A program made the translations under genes and the position numbers. Shown here in pieces: positions 34,759 to 43,537 of a stretch of DNA of 64,000 nucleotides. Origin of the DNA: Lactonifactor longoviformis DSM 17459 (GTDB taxonomy: Bacteria > Bacillota > Clostridia > Lachnospirales > Lachnospiraceae); assembly GCF_900129135.1 (NCBI RefSeq), contig NZ_FQVI01000001.1, forward strand, positions 508,445 through 572,444, written 5' to 3'. The notes beneath the pieces were generated by a model. It was not told where the DNA came from. It did no database searches and was given only the letters and a program-made list of their open reading frames with translations. The stretch's first letter is position 1, and every line of letters begins with the position of its first letter.

Positions 34759-35850
34759 TCACTCCTGTTTTTTTCTTTTGCAGAATCCCAGAAACAGCAG
34801 TACGGCGATACATCCAATGACCGCAATCTTGCCGGGAAGTGCCGGACCTCCGGCTGCCGCTGCCTCAGTCTCTGTGGCTGCCTTTGCCGCTGCTCCCGCC
34901 AGATTAAAGTTGTGGCAGACGGCGGCACCCACAAGCATCCCCAGAAATGTAACGGCAGAATCCGAAGAACCCTGGCCGGCTAAAACCAGCTGCCTGAGAG
35001 GACAGCCCCCAGCCAGAACTGCGGCAAAGCCCACAACATACATTCCCAGAAGATTCCAGACATGCATGGAATGTGCAACCGGCTGTCCGGTAAACGACAG
35101 AACAAAATTTCCTGTGACTGCATTGTACAGCAGCATGACAACAAAAAGACCCGCGATAATTGTAAGTAAGTCAAAGTTCTTCATGAGGACAATATCCCGG
35201 ATGCTGCCGGCAAAACATGTCCTGCTCTTCTGGGCCACAGCCCCGAAAAGCAGTGCCCCGAGAAGCGATACCAGAATTGGAGCATGCATACTTCCAGGCC
35301 CCTCTGTACTGGCTGCAAATAATGAGGTGGTAACACTGAGAATAAGCAGGCCCCCCAGAACAATGGGTAAAACTGCCCCGCTTGCCGCCTTTGTCTCATA
35401 AGCTCTTCCCAGGCTAAAGCCCTTCTTCAGCGCCAGGCTTCCGGTTGCCACCCCAAGGACGAATCCCACCAGGGCTACATAAGCATTGAGATCCCCAGCC
35501 GCCATACGCAGTACCATGCGAAGAGGGCATCCTAAAAACACCAGAGACCCAATCATCATAATAATCCCTAACAAAAAGCGTATCATAGGGGAGGATCCTG
35601 CTGTCGATCGGTATTCTTTAGTGGCTATGGCAATCAGAAAAGAGCCCCCTGCAAATCCTACAATCTCAGGCCTAAAGTACTGGACAATAGGTGCCTGGTG
35701 AAGTTTCATAGCTCCGGCGCTGTCCCTGATAAAGCAGGCTACACAGATAGCCATATTTTTAGGGTTTCCAAAATAGGCCAGCAGCGCCGCGATCACTCCC
35801 AGAATCACTCCTGAGAACAGCAATGTTTTTTTTGAGCTGCATACATTCAT
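34759..35850 (-). CDS. yedE: YedE-family putative selenium/sulfur transporter
   Basis: The 363-residue membrane protein has about ten membrane segments and two copies of a G-C-P-L-R motif (G-C-P-L-R-M-V-L-R-M-A-A-G and G-G-C-P-L-R-Q-L-V-L-A-G), typical of the YeeE/YedE family, where the cysteines handle thiosulfate in YeeE. YedE members co-occur with selenium genes and are thought to import a selenium compound. It is flanked by the class V aminotransferase and yedF with short gaps, so one operon is likely. Confidence 0.88.
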   Translation of the reverse strand: MNVCSSKKTLLFSGVILGVIAALLAYFGNPKNMAICVACFIRDSAGAMKLHQAPIVQYFRPEIVGFAGGSFLIAIATKEYRSTAGSSPMIRFLLGIIMMIGSLVFLGCPLRMVLRMAAGDLNAYVALVGFVLGVATGSLALKKGFSLGRAYETKAASGAVLPIVLGGLLILSVTTSLFAASTEGPGSMHAPILVSLLGALLFGAVAQKSRTCFAGSIRDIVLMKNFDLLTIIAGLFVVMLLYNAVTGNFVLSFTGQPVAHSMHVWNLLGMYVVGFAAVLAGGCPLRQLVLAGQGSSDSAVTFLGMLVGAAVCHNFNLAGAAAKAATETEAAAAGGPALPGKIAVIGCIAVLLFLGFCKRKKQE

Positions 35851-35905
35851 TTTCTTTCTCCTCCAAAAAATAAAATATATATGAATCGGGAATCCCCGTC
35901 TTCAT

Positions 35906-37039
35906 CTAGCACGCCAACTCCCTGACCGCCTCCACAGCTCTGTCCGTTTCTTCTTCTGTATTAAAATAAGAAAAAGAGAATCTGACAGCTCCCTGATCCA
36001 CGGTCCCCAGGGCCTGATGCATCAGGGGCGCGCAATGGGCCCCCGGTCTGGTAAAGATTCCGTAATGACAGGACAGCTCGTCACTCACTTCCCCGGAATC
36101 ATAGTCCCCCAGATTCAGAGCTACAATTGCTGCCCGGTTTTTTTGCGTAAAATCACCATATATCTTAATACCTGGTATAGAGCGTACCCCCTCATAAAAA
36201 CGCCTCATCAGAGCATCTTCCTTTTTACGGATATTGTCTATCCCCGTCTCTTCCAGCCAGCGTATGGCCGCAAGCAGTCCGGCAATTCCATGGCCGTTTA
36301 AGGTTCCCGCTTCCAGTGCCGTAGGCATCACAGAGGGGTGTCTTCTGTCATACGTGTGTACACCGCTTCCCCCTACTTTCAGCGGACATATCTCTATCCC
36401 TTCACGAACACAGATCCCCCCTGTACCCTGGGGACCGTACAGTCCCTTATGCCCGGTAAAACAGAGAACATCGATCTTCATTTTTTCCATATGAATGGGG
36501 AAAACCCCCGCTGTCTGTGCAGAATCCAGAATAAACAGAATGCCATGATTCCTGCAGATGTTGCCCACCTCTTGGATGTCCACAAGGTTTCCTGTAAGAT
36601 TAGAGGCATGCGTACATATAACCGCCTTTGTCTCGGGGCGTACCGCCCTCTCAATATCCCCGCAGCAGATAGTACCGTCCTTTCCGGCCGGCACAATGGT
36701 TAGATTCAGTCCCTGCTCTTCCAAACGGTATAAAGGCCTGAGAACAGAATTGTGCTCAAGCGCTGTGGTAATGATATGATCGCCTGCCCGAAAGAGTCCC
36801 CCGATCACTGTATTAAGGCTCTCTGTTATATTGGAAGTAAACACCACGCGGGTGGGATCTTCAAATCCAAAAAAACGGGCTGCCGCCTCCCGTGCTTCAT
36901 AAATTGTCCTGGAAGCGTCCAGAGAAGCTCCGTGGCTGCCTCTGCCGGAATTCCCCATATGGCTCATAGCACCGCAGACAGCTTCCACAACACAATCCGG
37001 CTTATTAAGAGTGGTTGCTGCATTGTCCAGATATATCAT
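35906..37039 (-). CDS. Class V aminotransferase-fold enzyme, cysteine desulfurase / Sec lyase-like
   Basis: This 377-residue PLP enzyme belongs to the NifS/SufS superfamily. The PLP lysine is in C-F-T-G-H-K-G-L-Y-G-P-Q-G, and the active-site cysteine in R-P-G-A-H-C-A-P-L-M-H, in the short SufS/CsdB-type context. Such enzymes mobilise sulfur from cysteine or selenium from selenocysteine. Placed with yedE and yedF and next to the Sec synthesis genes, its likely job is to supply selenium for selenophosphate synthesis (inference). It starts 138 nt after the LysR gene; that gap contains a 13-bp inverted repeat. Confidence 0.85.
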   Translation of the reverse strand: MIYLDNAATTLNKPDCVVEAVCGAMSHMGNSGRGSHGASLDASRTIYEAREAAARFFGFEDPTRVVFTSNITESLNTVIGGLFRAGDHIITTALEHNSVLRPLYRLEEQGLNLTIVPAGKDGTICCGDIERAVRPETKAVICTHASNLTGNLVDIQEVGNICRNHGILFILDSAQTAGVFPIHMEKMKIDVLCFTGHKGLYGPQGTGGICVREGIEICPLKVGGSGVHTYDRRHPSVMPTALEAGTLNGHGIAGLLAAIRWLEETGIDNIRKKEDALMRRFYEGVRSIPGIKIYGDFTQKNRAAIVALNLGDYDSGEVSDELSCHYGIFTRPGAHCAPLMHQALGTVDQGAVRFSFSYFNTEEETDRAVEAVRELAC

Positions 37040-37128
37040 AATTTTACAGTTCCTTCCCTGCTCTTACTAAATTTGACAATATTTTTCTATCCCTAACTAT
37101 ATCAACAAACAAATTTATTGTAAAATCA

Positions 37129-37165
37129 ATAAAATCTATAAGGCTCCTGCACTTATAGATTTTAT
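37129..37165. promoter_or_regulatory. 13-bp inverted repeat, candidate LysR operator
   Basis: ATAAAATCTATAA (37129-37141) and TTATAGATTTTAT (37153-37165) are perfect inverted repeats separated by 11 nt. It lies between the lysR stop and the aminotransferase start. It is AT-rich and lacks a T-run on the minus strand, so an operator is more likely than a terminator. Confidence 0.5.
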
Positions 37166-37177
37166 CGATAAATATCT

Positions 37178-38083
37178 CTATACACTTTTACTTTGAAAAA
37201 AATCTCTGATAAAGTCCCAGAACGCCCTGGCACTTTTGGGCAGATTGCGTCCCTTCCTGCGAACCAGGTAAAGTTCCCGGTACATCTCTTCTCTGGGACT
37301 GAATTCCAGAATACGCCTCTCCTGTACATCCTCCCGGGCTGCCCAGCTGGAAATAATAGAAATCCCAAGTCCGTTTCGTACAGACTGCTTAATGGTCTCC
37401 TGGTTGCTGATGCTTGCGATCACTCTGACTTCAGAAAGAGGGATCCCCTGGGATACAAGATAGTTCTCGGCTTCTTTCCTGGTTCCGGATCCCTCTTCTC
37501 TCATAATCACAGGCTCTCTCATCAGCTCTTCCAGAGAAACCCCCTTTTCCTTCAATCCCCGGAACCTTTCTGTGTCAGGTGTAATAATCACCAGCCTGTC
37601 CCGGCACAGCATCTGATACTGGCAGGGATACCCGGGAAGCCTTGTTCCCGTGATCCCTATCTCAGCCTCATCTCCCAAAATCTTTTTGACAACTCCCTCG
37701 CTGTCATTCTCCAGAAGAGAAAACTGTACCTGGGGATATTTGGCGCTGAATGCCGGCAGTACCCGGGGCAGTATGTACTGAGACGGGATCGTAGACGCTG
37801 CAATGGTCAGGGAATTGCTCTCTTCTTCATCGGAAGAAAACTCCTGCAGTATTTTCTTCTCCAGCTCCAATATCTTATATGCATACCGGTATAGAATCCT
37901 TCCCTGATCCGTCAAAGAAACACTTTTTGTTGTTCTGACAAAAAGTCTGGCGTTCAGTTCCTTTTCCAAACCCAAGATGTGGGAACTGATGGTAGGCTGT
38001 GTAAGAAAGAGTTCTCTTGCCGCCTGGGAAAAGCTGCCGCTGTCAGCCACCCGGATAAAAGCCTCCAGTTGTATAAGATTCAT
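37178..38083 (-). CDS. LysR-family regulator linked to selenium metabolism
   Basis: The 301-residue regulator has an N-terminal winged-helix domain (F-I-R-V-A-D-S-G-S-F-S-Q-A-A-R-E-L-F-L-T-Q-P-T-I-S) and a C-terminal periplasmic-binding-like effector domain (about 90-290). It overlaps the selB stop by one base, so it is translated with the Sec machinery. LysR regulators in this position occur in other selenium-using Clostridia. The effector is unknown; a selenium species is a reasonable guess. Likely targets are the adjacent aminotransferase-yedE-yedF genes across the 37129-37165 inverted repeat (inference). Confidence 0.88.
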   Translation of the reverse strand: MNLIQLEAFIRVADSGSFSQAARELFLTQPTISSHILGLEKELNARLFVRTTKSVSLTDQGRILYRYAYKILELEKKILQEFSSDEEESNSLTIAASTIPSQYILPRVLPAFSAKYPQVQFSLLENDSEGVVKKILGDEAEIGITGTRLPGYPCQYQMLCRDRLVIITPDTERFRGLKEKGVSLEELMREPVIMREEGSGTRKEAENYLVSQGIPLSEVRVIASISNQETIKQSVRNGLGISIISSWAAREDVQERRILEFSPREEMYRELYLVRRKGRNLPKSARAFWDFIRDFFQSKSV

Positions 38084-39993
38084 CAGTAAGCCACCCTCTC
38101 GCTTTCCCTGCCTTCTTTTCTTGTAATGTGAAGTGCATCCATATATTCCAGAATAGGCTTAGCACTTTTCCGGCTGGTATTTAAAAGGTCCCTGACCTCC
38201 GCTATAGTCACTGTTCCGTCCCTGTCCAGCTTTTCAAGAATTGCCGCCTTGGCCTTCTCCATAATTCCCGACAAGGTATACAGATTCTCTGCCACCTTTA
38301 CAATGCGCCCTTCTGCCATCTCCTGAGCCAGAACATCTGCGATTACCTCAGGATCTGTCTCCGTAAACACAATTTCGGAGAACCGGACAAGATCGAACTG
38401 TGCCTTTAGAAAAACACGCTCCATCTTCCTTCTGACTCTCTGATACCTGGAATCCTTTTCCAACTGAAACTCATAAAGACGCAGAAACTCTCTGTCTCTT
38501 GCCAGCTGCTTCTCCCCTTCCATTCTCTCAATAAATAAGTCAAACACTCCAGCTTTTTGAGAAGCAGCCGTATTCATTTTTATCTGGGATTTATTCACCC
38601 CTGGTTTATAAGGATTCCTCTCGTGAAATTCCTGCAAATTATCCTGTATCCTCTCCAAAAGCTCTTGTGCATAGCTTCTGTGCCACAAATAAACCTGATT
38701 TTTCATAGGAAACCGGAGGATACTGCCCTGTTTTTCCAGAACACAAATTCCCTCCTCCGCCTCCTCCTCCGATATTCCGGCTATCTGTGCAAGCTCCTGA
38801 AGAGTGATTCCCGTATCCCAATGGCTTTTCACCTGAAGCTCCAATATGTGAGGCAGAGATCCGTGCTCCCTTCCTCTCAGCTCCTCAAGTCCCTTCTCTT
38901 CAAACCGCTTCTTTTTTCTGGGATTTGCCTCAATGACGATGCCGCCCCCTATCGTCTCTACAGGTGAGTAGAAACGGATGATAAACCGGTCCTCCTTTCT
39001 CACCGCGATTTCCTCTTCCAGCCGAAGTTCCGCCAGTGCAGACTCGCCGGGTTTTAGTTCCTCTGTCTCTAACAGCACAACACGGCATAGAACCTGGCTG
39101 GTTCCCGTAAATAGATGTACCCTGGATCTGTTTTTCAAAACTCTCGAAGAGGAAGGCAGCATATGCAGACGCACATCCAGCATCATAGTCTTCTTCATGC
39201 TCCCGCAGGCCGCCAGGACGTTACCCCTGGCAACATCTTCCCTCTTTACATTTGAAAGATTAATGGCCGCCCTTTGCCCTGCACTGCAGCTTTGGCAGTC
39301 CTCTCCATGCACCTGAATACTTCTGACCCGGCATACCGTCCCCCTGGGAAACAATTCCACCTGTTCTCCTCTGCTGAGCGTTCCTGACAGAACCGTTCCT
39401 GTCACTACAGTTCCGAAGCCCGCCACAGAAAACACGCGGTCCGCGGGGAGCCTGAAGATCGTGTCTCTGTCTCTCTCCGGAAGCAGGGCTGCCGTCTTTT
39501 GAATCACCTGGATCAGCTCCTGGATTCCGAAACCTGTGGCGGCCGATACTTCCACCATGGGTGCACTGGCAGCTCTGGAATCCGACAGTTCCTCCAGGAT
39601 TTGACTTTTTATTTCGTTCATCCGGTCAGGCTCCGCCAAGTCACATTTATTCAGGACAACAATATAGTTCTCAACTCCCAACTGTTCCAGAATATCCAGA
39701 TGTTCTCTTGTCTGGGGCATAATTCCTTCGTCAGCTGCAATGACCAGAAGGACCATATCCATCCCTGCCACTCCGGCCACCATATTATGGACAAACTTCT
39801 CATGGCCGGGCACATCAATGATGCCTGCCCTGCTTCCATCCGGCAGGTCAAAGTATGTGAAGCCCAAATCAATGGTAATTCCCCGCTTTTTTTCCTCTTT
39901 CAGGCGATCCGTTTCCCTCCCTGTCAGCGCACGGATCAGCGTCGTCTTTCCATGGTCAATATGTCCGGCAGTCCCTATAATTATATTTTTCAT
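38083..39993 (-). CDS. selB: Selenocysteine-specific translation elongation factor SelB
   Basis: The 636-residue GTPase brings Sec-tRNA to UGA codons marked by a SECIS. Domain I has the P-loop G-T-A-G-H-I-D-H-G-K-T-T, D-V-P-G-H-E and N-K-C-D. Domains II-III follow (about 175-365). The C-terminal domain IV is built of winged helices (about 370-636) that bind the SECIS hairpin; G-T-V-T-I-A-E-V-R-D-L-L-N-T-S-R is the last of them. Its ATG overlaps the selA stop (ATGA). Its substrates in this window are the prdB and selD mRNAs. Confidence 0.96.
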   Translation of the reverse strand: MKNIIIGTAGHIDHGKTTLIRALTGRETDRLKEEKKRGITIDLGFTYFDLPDGSRAGIIDVPGHEKFVHNMVAGVAGMDMVLLVIAADEGIMPQTREHLDILEQLGVENYIVVLNKCDLAEPDRMNEIKSQILEELSDSRAASAPMVEVSAATGFGIQELIQVIQKTAALLPERDRDTIFRLPADRVFSVAGFGTVVTGTVLSGTLSRGEQVELFPRGTVCRVRSIQVHGEDCQSCSAGQRAAINLSNVKREDVARGNVLAACGSMKKTMMLDVRLHMLPSSSRVLKNRSRVHLFTGTSQVLCRVVLLETEELKPGESALAELRLEEEIAVRKEDRFIIRFYSPVETIGGGIVIEANPRKKKRFEEKGLEELRGREHGSLPHILELQVKSHWDTGITLQELAQIAGISEEEAEEGICVLEKQGSILRFPMKNQVYLWHRSYAQELLERIQDNLQEFHERNPYKPGVNKSQIKMNTAASQKAGVFDLFIERMEGEKQLARDREFLRLYEFQLEKDSRYQRVRRKMERVFLKAQFDLVRFSEIVFTETDPEVIADVLAQEMAEGRIVKVAENLYTLSGIMEKAKAAILEKLDRDGTVTIAEVRDLLNTSRKSAKPILEYMDALHITRKEGRESERVAY

Positions 39994-41399
39994 ATGTGCA
40001 TGTCTCCAAATATTTTATTCAGCCTTTCAGCAACCTGAGGAATCTCCTCGTCCTGAATGGTTCTCATGTCAAGCCAAATCCTATCTTTCTCCACACGGCA
40101 GATGACAGGAGGTTTCCCTTTTCTCAGCTTTTCTTCCAGTTCCTCACAGGCAATAGTTTTCCCCCGTACCGTAACCCCGCAGCTCTCAATCACCTCTCCA
40201 GGCAGCGCTCCGCCTCCTACCTGGGAATCGCAGGACTCCAGCTGTATCACAGCATCCTTCTCGGGAATGTGCAGAGAACCTGCCAGCCGGGCAGCCTTCT
40301 CCTTCAGCCGCTTCCCGCTCTGGGACAGCATGGCAAATACCGGAAGATTCTGTTCCAGCCTTGAGGGAGTACGGTATTCCCTAAAAATCTGTTCCAGCAC
40401 AGTCACTGTAAACTTGTCTATCCGCATGGCTCTCATCAGAGGATGTCTCTTCATCTTATCAATATATTCTTTTTTTCCTGTTATAATCCCCGCCTGTGGT
40501 CCTCCCAGCAGCTTATCACCGCTGAAGCAGACAATATCGGCGCCGCGCCGTATAGATTCCTGTACCATCGGCTCATGAGAAAGCCCATAAGCGCTCAAGT
40601 CCACCATCACGCCGCTTCCCAGATCTTCAATCACAGGCACCCCGAATTCCACTCCGAGGCCCGCCAGTTCCTCAATCCCCACACTCTCCGTAAACCCGGT
40701 AATCCGGTAATTGCTGGTATGGACTTTCAGAATCGCCCCTGTATTCTCTCCCATGGCTGCTCTGTAATCTTCCAGACGTGTTTTATTGGTGGTTCCCACC
40801 TCTCTCAGTATTCCCCCGCTCTGCTCCATGACCTCGGGTATTCTGAATTTGCCGCCGATTTCTACCAGCTCTCCCCTGGAAACAATGGCTTCCTTTCCTT
40901 TTACCAGAGCGCTTAGTATCAGCAGAACTGCTGCCGCGTTGTTATTCACCGCCACAGCCGCCTCTCCCCCGGTAATCTGGCATACTAAGTCCTCAAAATG
41001 GCTGTACCGCTCCCCCCGTCTCCCGGTGTCCAGATCATATTCCAGGTTTGAGTACCCGGTGACCACATGCCCCAGGTACTCTGCATGCCTTTCCCCGATA
41101 GGGGCCCTTCCCAGATTCGTGTGAAGGATCGTTCCTGTACCATTGATTACTCTCTGTACCCGGCATCTGTCCTGTTCCTCAAGTCTCTCTTTCAACTGTT
41201 CCATAACCGTATCCAGTCTTCCTGCCGCCGCTTGCTCATCTTCACATCCTCCGAGAAAGCTCCGCAGTTCATCCGTCACCTGGCGAATACCCGCCACAAC
41301 CAGATTTCTGTCATATTTAGTCAAAAGTCCTTCCGTCTTTGCCTCTTCCAGCAGAATATCTACTTTAGGTATTCTTCGGAAATATTTACCTTTATCCAT
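39990..41399 (-). CDS. selA: L-seryl-tRNA(Sec) selenium transferase SelA
   Basis: SelA converts Ser-tRNA(Sec) to Sec-tRNA(Sec) using selenophosphate and PLP, as a large ring-shaped oligomer. The 469-residue protein is the family length. The PLP lysine is in C-F-S-G-D-K-L-L-G-G-P-Q-A-G, and an N-terminal four-helix tRNA-binding region (1-about 80) is present. It lies between selD and selB in the order selD-selA-selB. A terminator-like hairpin separates it from selD, so selA-selB may depend on read-through or on a promoter in the 60-nt gap. Confidence 0.96.
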   Translation of the reverse strand: MDKGKYFRRIPKVDILLEEAKTEGLLTKYDRNLVVAGIRQVTDELRSFLGGCEDEQAAAGRLDTVMEQLKERLEEQDRCRVQRVINGTGTILHTNLGRAPIGERHAEYLGHVVTGYSNLEYDLDTGRRGERYSHFEDLVCQITGGEAAVAVNNNAAAVLLILSALVKGKEAIVSRGELVEIGGKFRIPEVMEQSGGILREVGTTNKTRLEDYRAAMGENTGAILKVHTSNYRITGFTESVGIEELAGLGVEFGVPVIEDLGSGVMVDLSAYGLSHEPMVQESIRRGADIVCFSGDKLLGGPQAGIITGKKEYIDKMKRHPLMRAMRIDKFTVTVLEQIFREYRTPSRLEQNLPVFAMLSQSGKRLKEKAARLAGSLHIPEKDAVIQLESCDSQVGGGALPGEVIESCGVTVRGKTIACEELEEKLRKGKPPVICRVEKDRIWLDMRTIQDEEIPQVAERLNKIFGDMHI

Positions 41400-41418
41400 A
41401 CACTTTTACTCACTTCCT

Positions 41419-41454
41419 AAAAAACCGGACGCCCCCTTACTGGAGCTGTCCGGT
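41419..41454 (-). terminator. Terminator-like hairpin between selD and selA
   Basis: On the minus strand ACCGGAC-N17-GTCCGGT is followed by six T in total, 10 nt after the selD stop and 20 nt before the selA start. It could attenuate selA-selB relative to selD. It is not near a UGA codon, so it is not a SECIS. Confidence 0.7.
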
Positions 41455-41463
41455 TCTCTCATG

Positions 41464-42510
41464 TCATAACAAATGAAGATACTTTTCATCTTTCGGCAGT
41501 ACCCGTCCAATCACAGCGGCCTGCGCAGCAAGTCCCTGCTGTGCAAATCCGTGCAGGATGTCCTCCGCATACTTCTCCTCCACAGATGCCAGAAGCCCCC
41601 CTGAAGTCTGGGGATCAAAGACAAGATCCGCCAGATATTCCGGCAGTTCCGCCAGCATCACATCCTCTTTTGCATAGTTTCTGTTCTGATAAGCCCCCGC
41701 GGGTACCAACCCCATACGGGCATACACATCTGCCTCCGGGATCAGAGGAATCTTCCGGGTATCAATTTCCAATGTAACTTCACTTGCTTTTGCCATCTCT
41801 AGGCAATGGCCCCCCAGACCGAATCCGGTAATATCTGTACAGCTATGTACCGGATACCGTTCCAGAACCTCCTTCGCCGCTTTGTTGAGTGTGGTCATCA
41901 CCTTGATCACTGCCTGTTCCGCCTCTCCGGAAGCCATTCCCGCTTTTACAGCAGTGTTGATGATACCGCTTCCCACAGGCTTTGTCAGGATAAGCACATC
42001 CCCTGGCATCGCTCCATAATTCTTCCACAGTTTGCCAGGATGTACAAATCCTGTCACACACAGACCATATTTCGGCTCGTCATCCTGAATCGAGTGACCG
42101 CCCACAAGCACAGCCTGGGCCTCCTGCACCTTAGAGGCTCCGCCGGCCAGAATTTCTCCCAGAATCTCCGAATCCAGACAATTGGGAAATCCTACGATAT
42201 TAAGAGCAATCCTGGGCTCACCTCCCATAGCATAAACATCACTCAAGGAATTGGCCGCCGCAATCTGGCCAAAAATAAAGGGATCGTCAGCTACAGGCGT
42301 AAAAAAATCTACCGTCTGTATCATAGCAATCTCATCTGTAATCTGATACACTGCCGCATCATCGGAGGTTTCCACCCCCACCAGCAGCTTCTCATCGTAA
42401 AACTTAGGCAGCTTGCCCAAAACCTGGGCAAGGGTCTCAGGACCTATCTTGGCCGCTCACCCTGCTGTTTTTGTCATCTGCGTCAGTCTTACATCTTCTT
42501 TTCCATTCAT
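41464..42510 (-). CDS. selD: Selenophosphate synthase SelD, itself a selenoprotein
   Basis: SelD makes selenophosphate from selenide and ATP. I start it at an ATG at 42508-42510 with AAGGAGG upstream. The frame (M-N-G-K-E-D-V-R-L-T-Q-M-T-K-T-A-G-U-A-A-K-I-G-P) meets a TGA at codon 18 (42457-42459), exactly where E. coli SelD has catalytic Cys17, and continues to 41464 for 348 residues. A SECIS-like hairpin follows. The body has G-V-E-T-S-D-D-A-A-V and G-G-H-S-I-Q-D-D-E-P typical of the family. Starting at a later in-frame codon would lose the catalytic residue and the glycine-rich N-terminal loop. Confidence 0.97.
42412..42459 (-). promoter_or_regulatory. UGA codon plus bacterial SECIS-like hairpin of selD
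   Basis: Downstream of the UGA (42457-42459) the coding strand forms CTTGCCC-AGGTTTT-GGGCAAG, a perfect 7-bp stem with GU in the loop about 34 nt after the codon. The loop (GGUUUU) resembles that of the prdB hairpin (GUUUUAG), as expected for recognition by the same SelB. Confidence 0.85.
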
Positions 42511-42575
42511 GGGGATCCTCCTTTCTCATCTCAATGGTTCTATTCTATCAGATCTTGTCCCTCAATACAATCCAT

Positions 42576-43331
42576 TTACAAGTCTATCTGTACTTCCACG
42601 GGGCAGTGGTCCGATCCGAAAACCTCGGTATGAATTGCCGCAGAGACCAGCTTCTCCTCCAGCCGCTTTGACACACAGAAATAATCAATCCTCCACCCTG
42701 CATTTTTTTCCCTGGCCCGGAACCTGTAGGACCACCAGGAATAAATCCCCTCTGCCTCCGGATAGAAGTAGCGGAATGTATCTGTAAACCCGGCCTCCAG
42801 CAGTTCAGTAAATTTATTTCTCTCCTCATCCGTAAATCCCGCATTCCTTCTGTTGGTTTTGGGATTTTTCAAATCTATCTCCCTGTGGGCAACGTTCAAA
42901 TCTCCGCACATCACTACAGGCTTCTTCTGATCCAGTTCTGCCAGATATGCCCGGAAATCATCCTCCCACTTCATTCGATATTCCAGGCGGGCCAGCTCAC
43001 TCTGGGAATTGGGGGTATATACCGTCACCAGATAAAAGTTCTCATATTCCAGAGTAATTACTCTGCCCTCCTGATCATGCTCCCGGATTCCAATTCCATA
43101 GCGGACCTCCAGGGGGGTATGCCGGGTAAAGACTGCCGTTCCGGAATATCCTTTCTTAACTGCATAATTCCAGTACTGCTCATATCCTTCCAAAGACAAA
43201 TCGATCTGTCCTTCCTGAAGCTTTGTCTCCTGAATACAAACAAAGTCAGCATCTATCCCGTTAAAAAACTCTGTGAAACCTTTCTGTACACAGGCTCTGA
43301 GCCCGTTCACATTCCAAGAAATAAACTTCAT
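42576..43331 (-). CDS. xth: Exodeoxyribonuclease III
   Basis: This 251-residue Mg-dependent enzyme is a 3'-5' exonuclease and AP endonuclease for base excision repair. Motifs include S-W-N-V-N-G-L-R-A, Q-E-T-K-L (metal-binding Glu), G-D-L-N-V-A-H and the C-terminal G-S-D-H-C-P-V catalytic histidine. It is the usual length of the ExoA/Xth family. It lies 65 nt upstream of selD on the same strand and may share its transcript, with no functional link expected. Confidence 0.95.
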   Translation of the reverse strand: MKFISWNVNGLRACVQKGFTEFFNGIDADFVCIQETKLQEGQIDLSLEGYEQYWNYAVKKGYSGTAVFTRHTPLEVRYGIGIREHDQEGRVITLEYENFYLVTVYTPNSQSELARLEYRMKWEDDFRAYLAELDQKKPVVMCGDLNVAHREIDLKNPKTNRRNAGFTDEERNKFTELLEAGFTDTFRYFYPEAEGIYSWWSYRFRAREKNAGWRIDYFCVSKRLEEKLVSAAIHTEVFGSDHCPVEVQIDL

Positions 43332-43367
43332 ACATGTCCTCCTTGTATTTTAAATCCTGTTCATTAG

Positions 43368-43438
43368 ATCATGCCTTCGGCATGATCGCCATTCGCCGCT
43401 CGCCAAAAGTGAGCAAAGCTCCCCATGGCTCGCTAACA
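43368..43438. repeat. Small palindromic intergenic element
   Basis: GATCATGCC-TTC-GGCATGATC (43368-43388) is a perfect 9-bp stem, followed by GCCATTCGCCGCTCGCC and GTGAGCAAAGCTC. It lies upstream of the exonuclease gene. Its layout (a perfect small hairpin then GC-rich tract) is like the stretch 55847-55905 before ilvB. Confidence 0.45.
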
Positions 43439-43483
43439 CTCATTATATCATATTCTTTTTCCTTAAAATAGGGGAATTACAGG

Positions 43484-43536
43484 AAAAGGGTACGGACAGC
43501 AGCGCCGCTCCCGCGCTTCTGCCCGTACCCTTTTTT
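43484..43536. terminator. Bidirectional terminator after the AraC-type regulator
   Basis: AAGGGTACGGACAG and CTGCCCGTACCCTT form a long stem with an inner GCGC helix, T-rich on the + side and CCCTTTTCC on the minus side. It directly follows the response regulator stop codon and closes the alanine operon. Confidence 0.85.
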
Positions 43537-43537
43537 G

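Noticed and set aside
41399..41464. Hairpin between selD and selA as a SECIS or as tRNA-Sec
   Set aside because: It is outside any UGA context, too short for a tRNA (no CCA-like or T-arm sequence) and ends in a T-run, so it is read as a terminator.
41806..42633. A 275-codon open frame opposite selD
   Set aside because: It covers the selD coding region in antisense and has no family resemblance.
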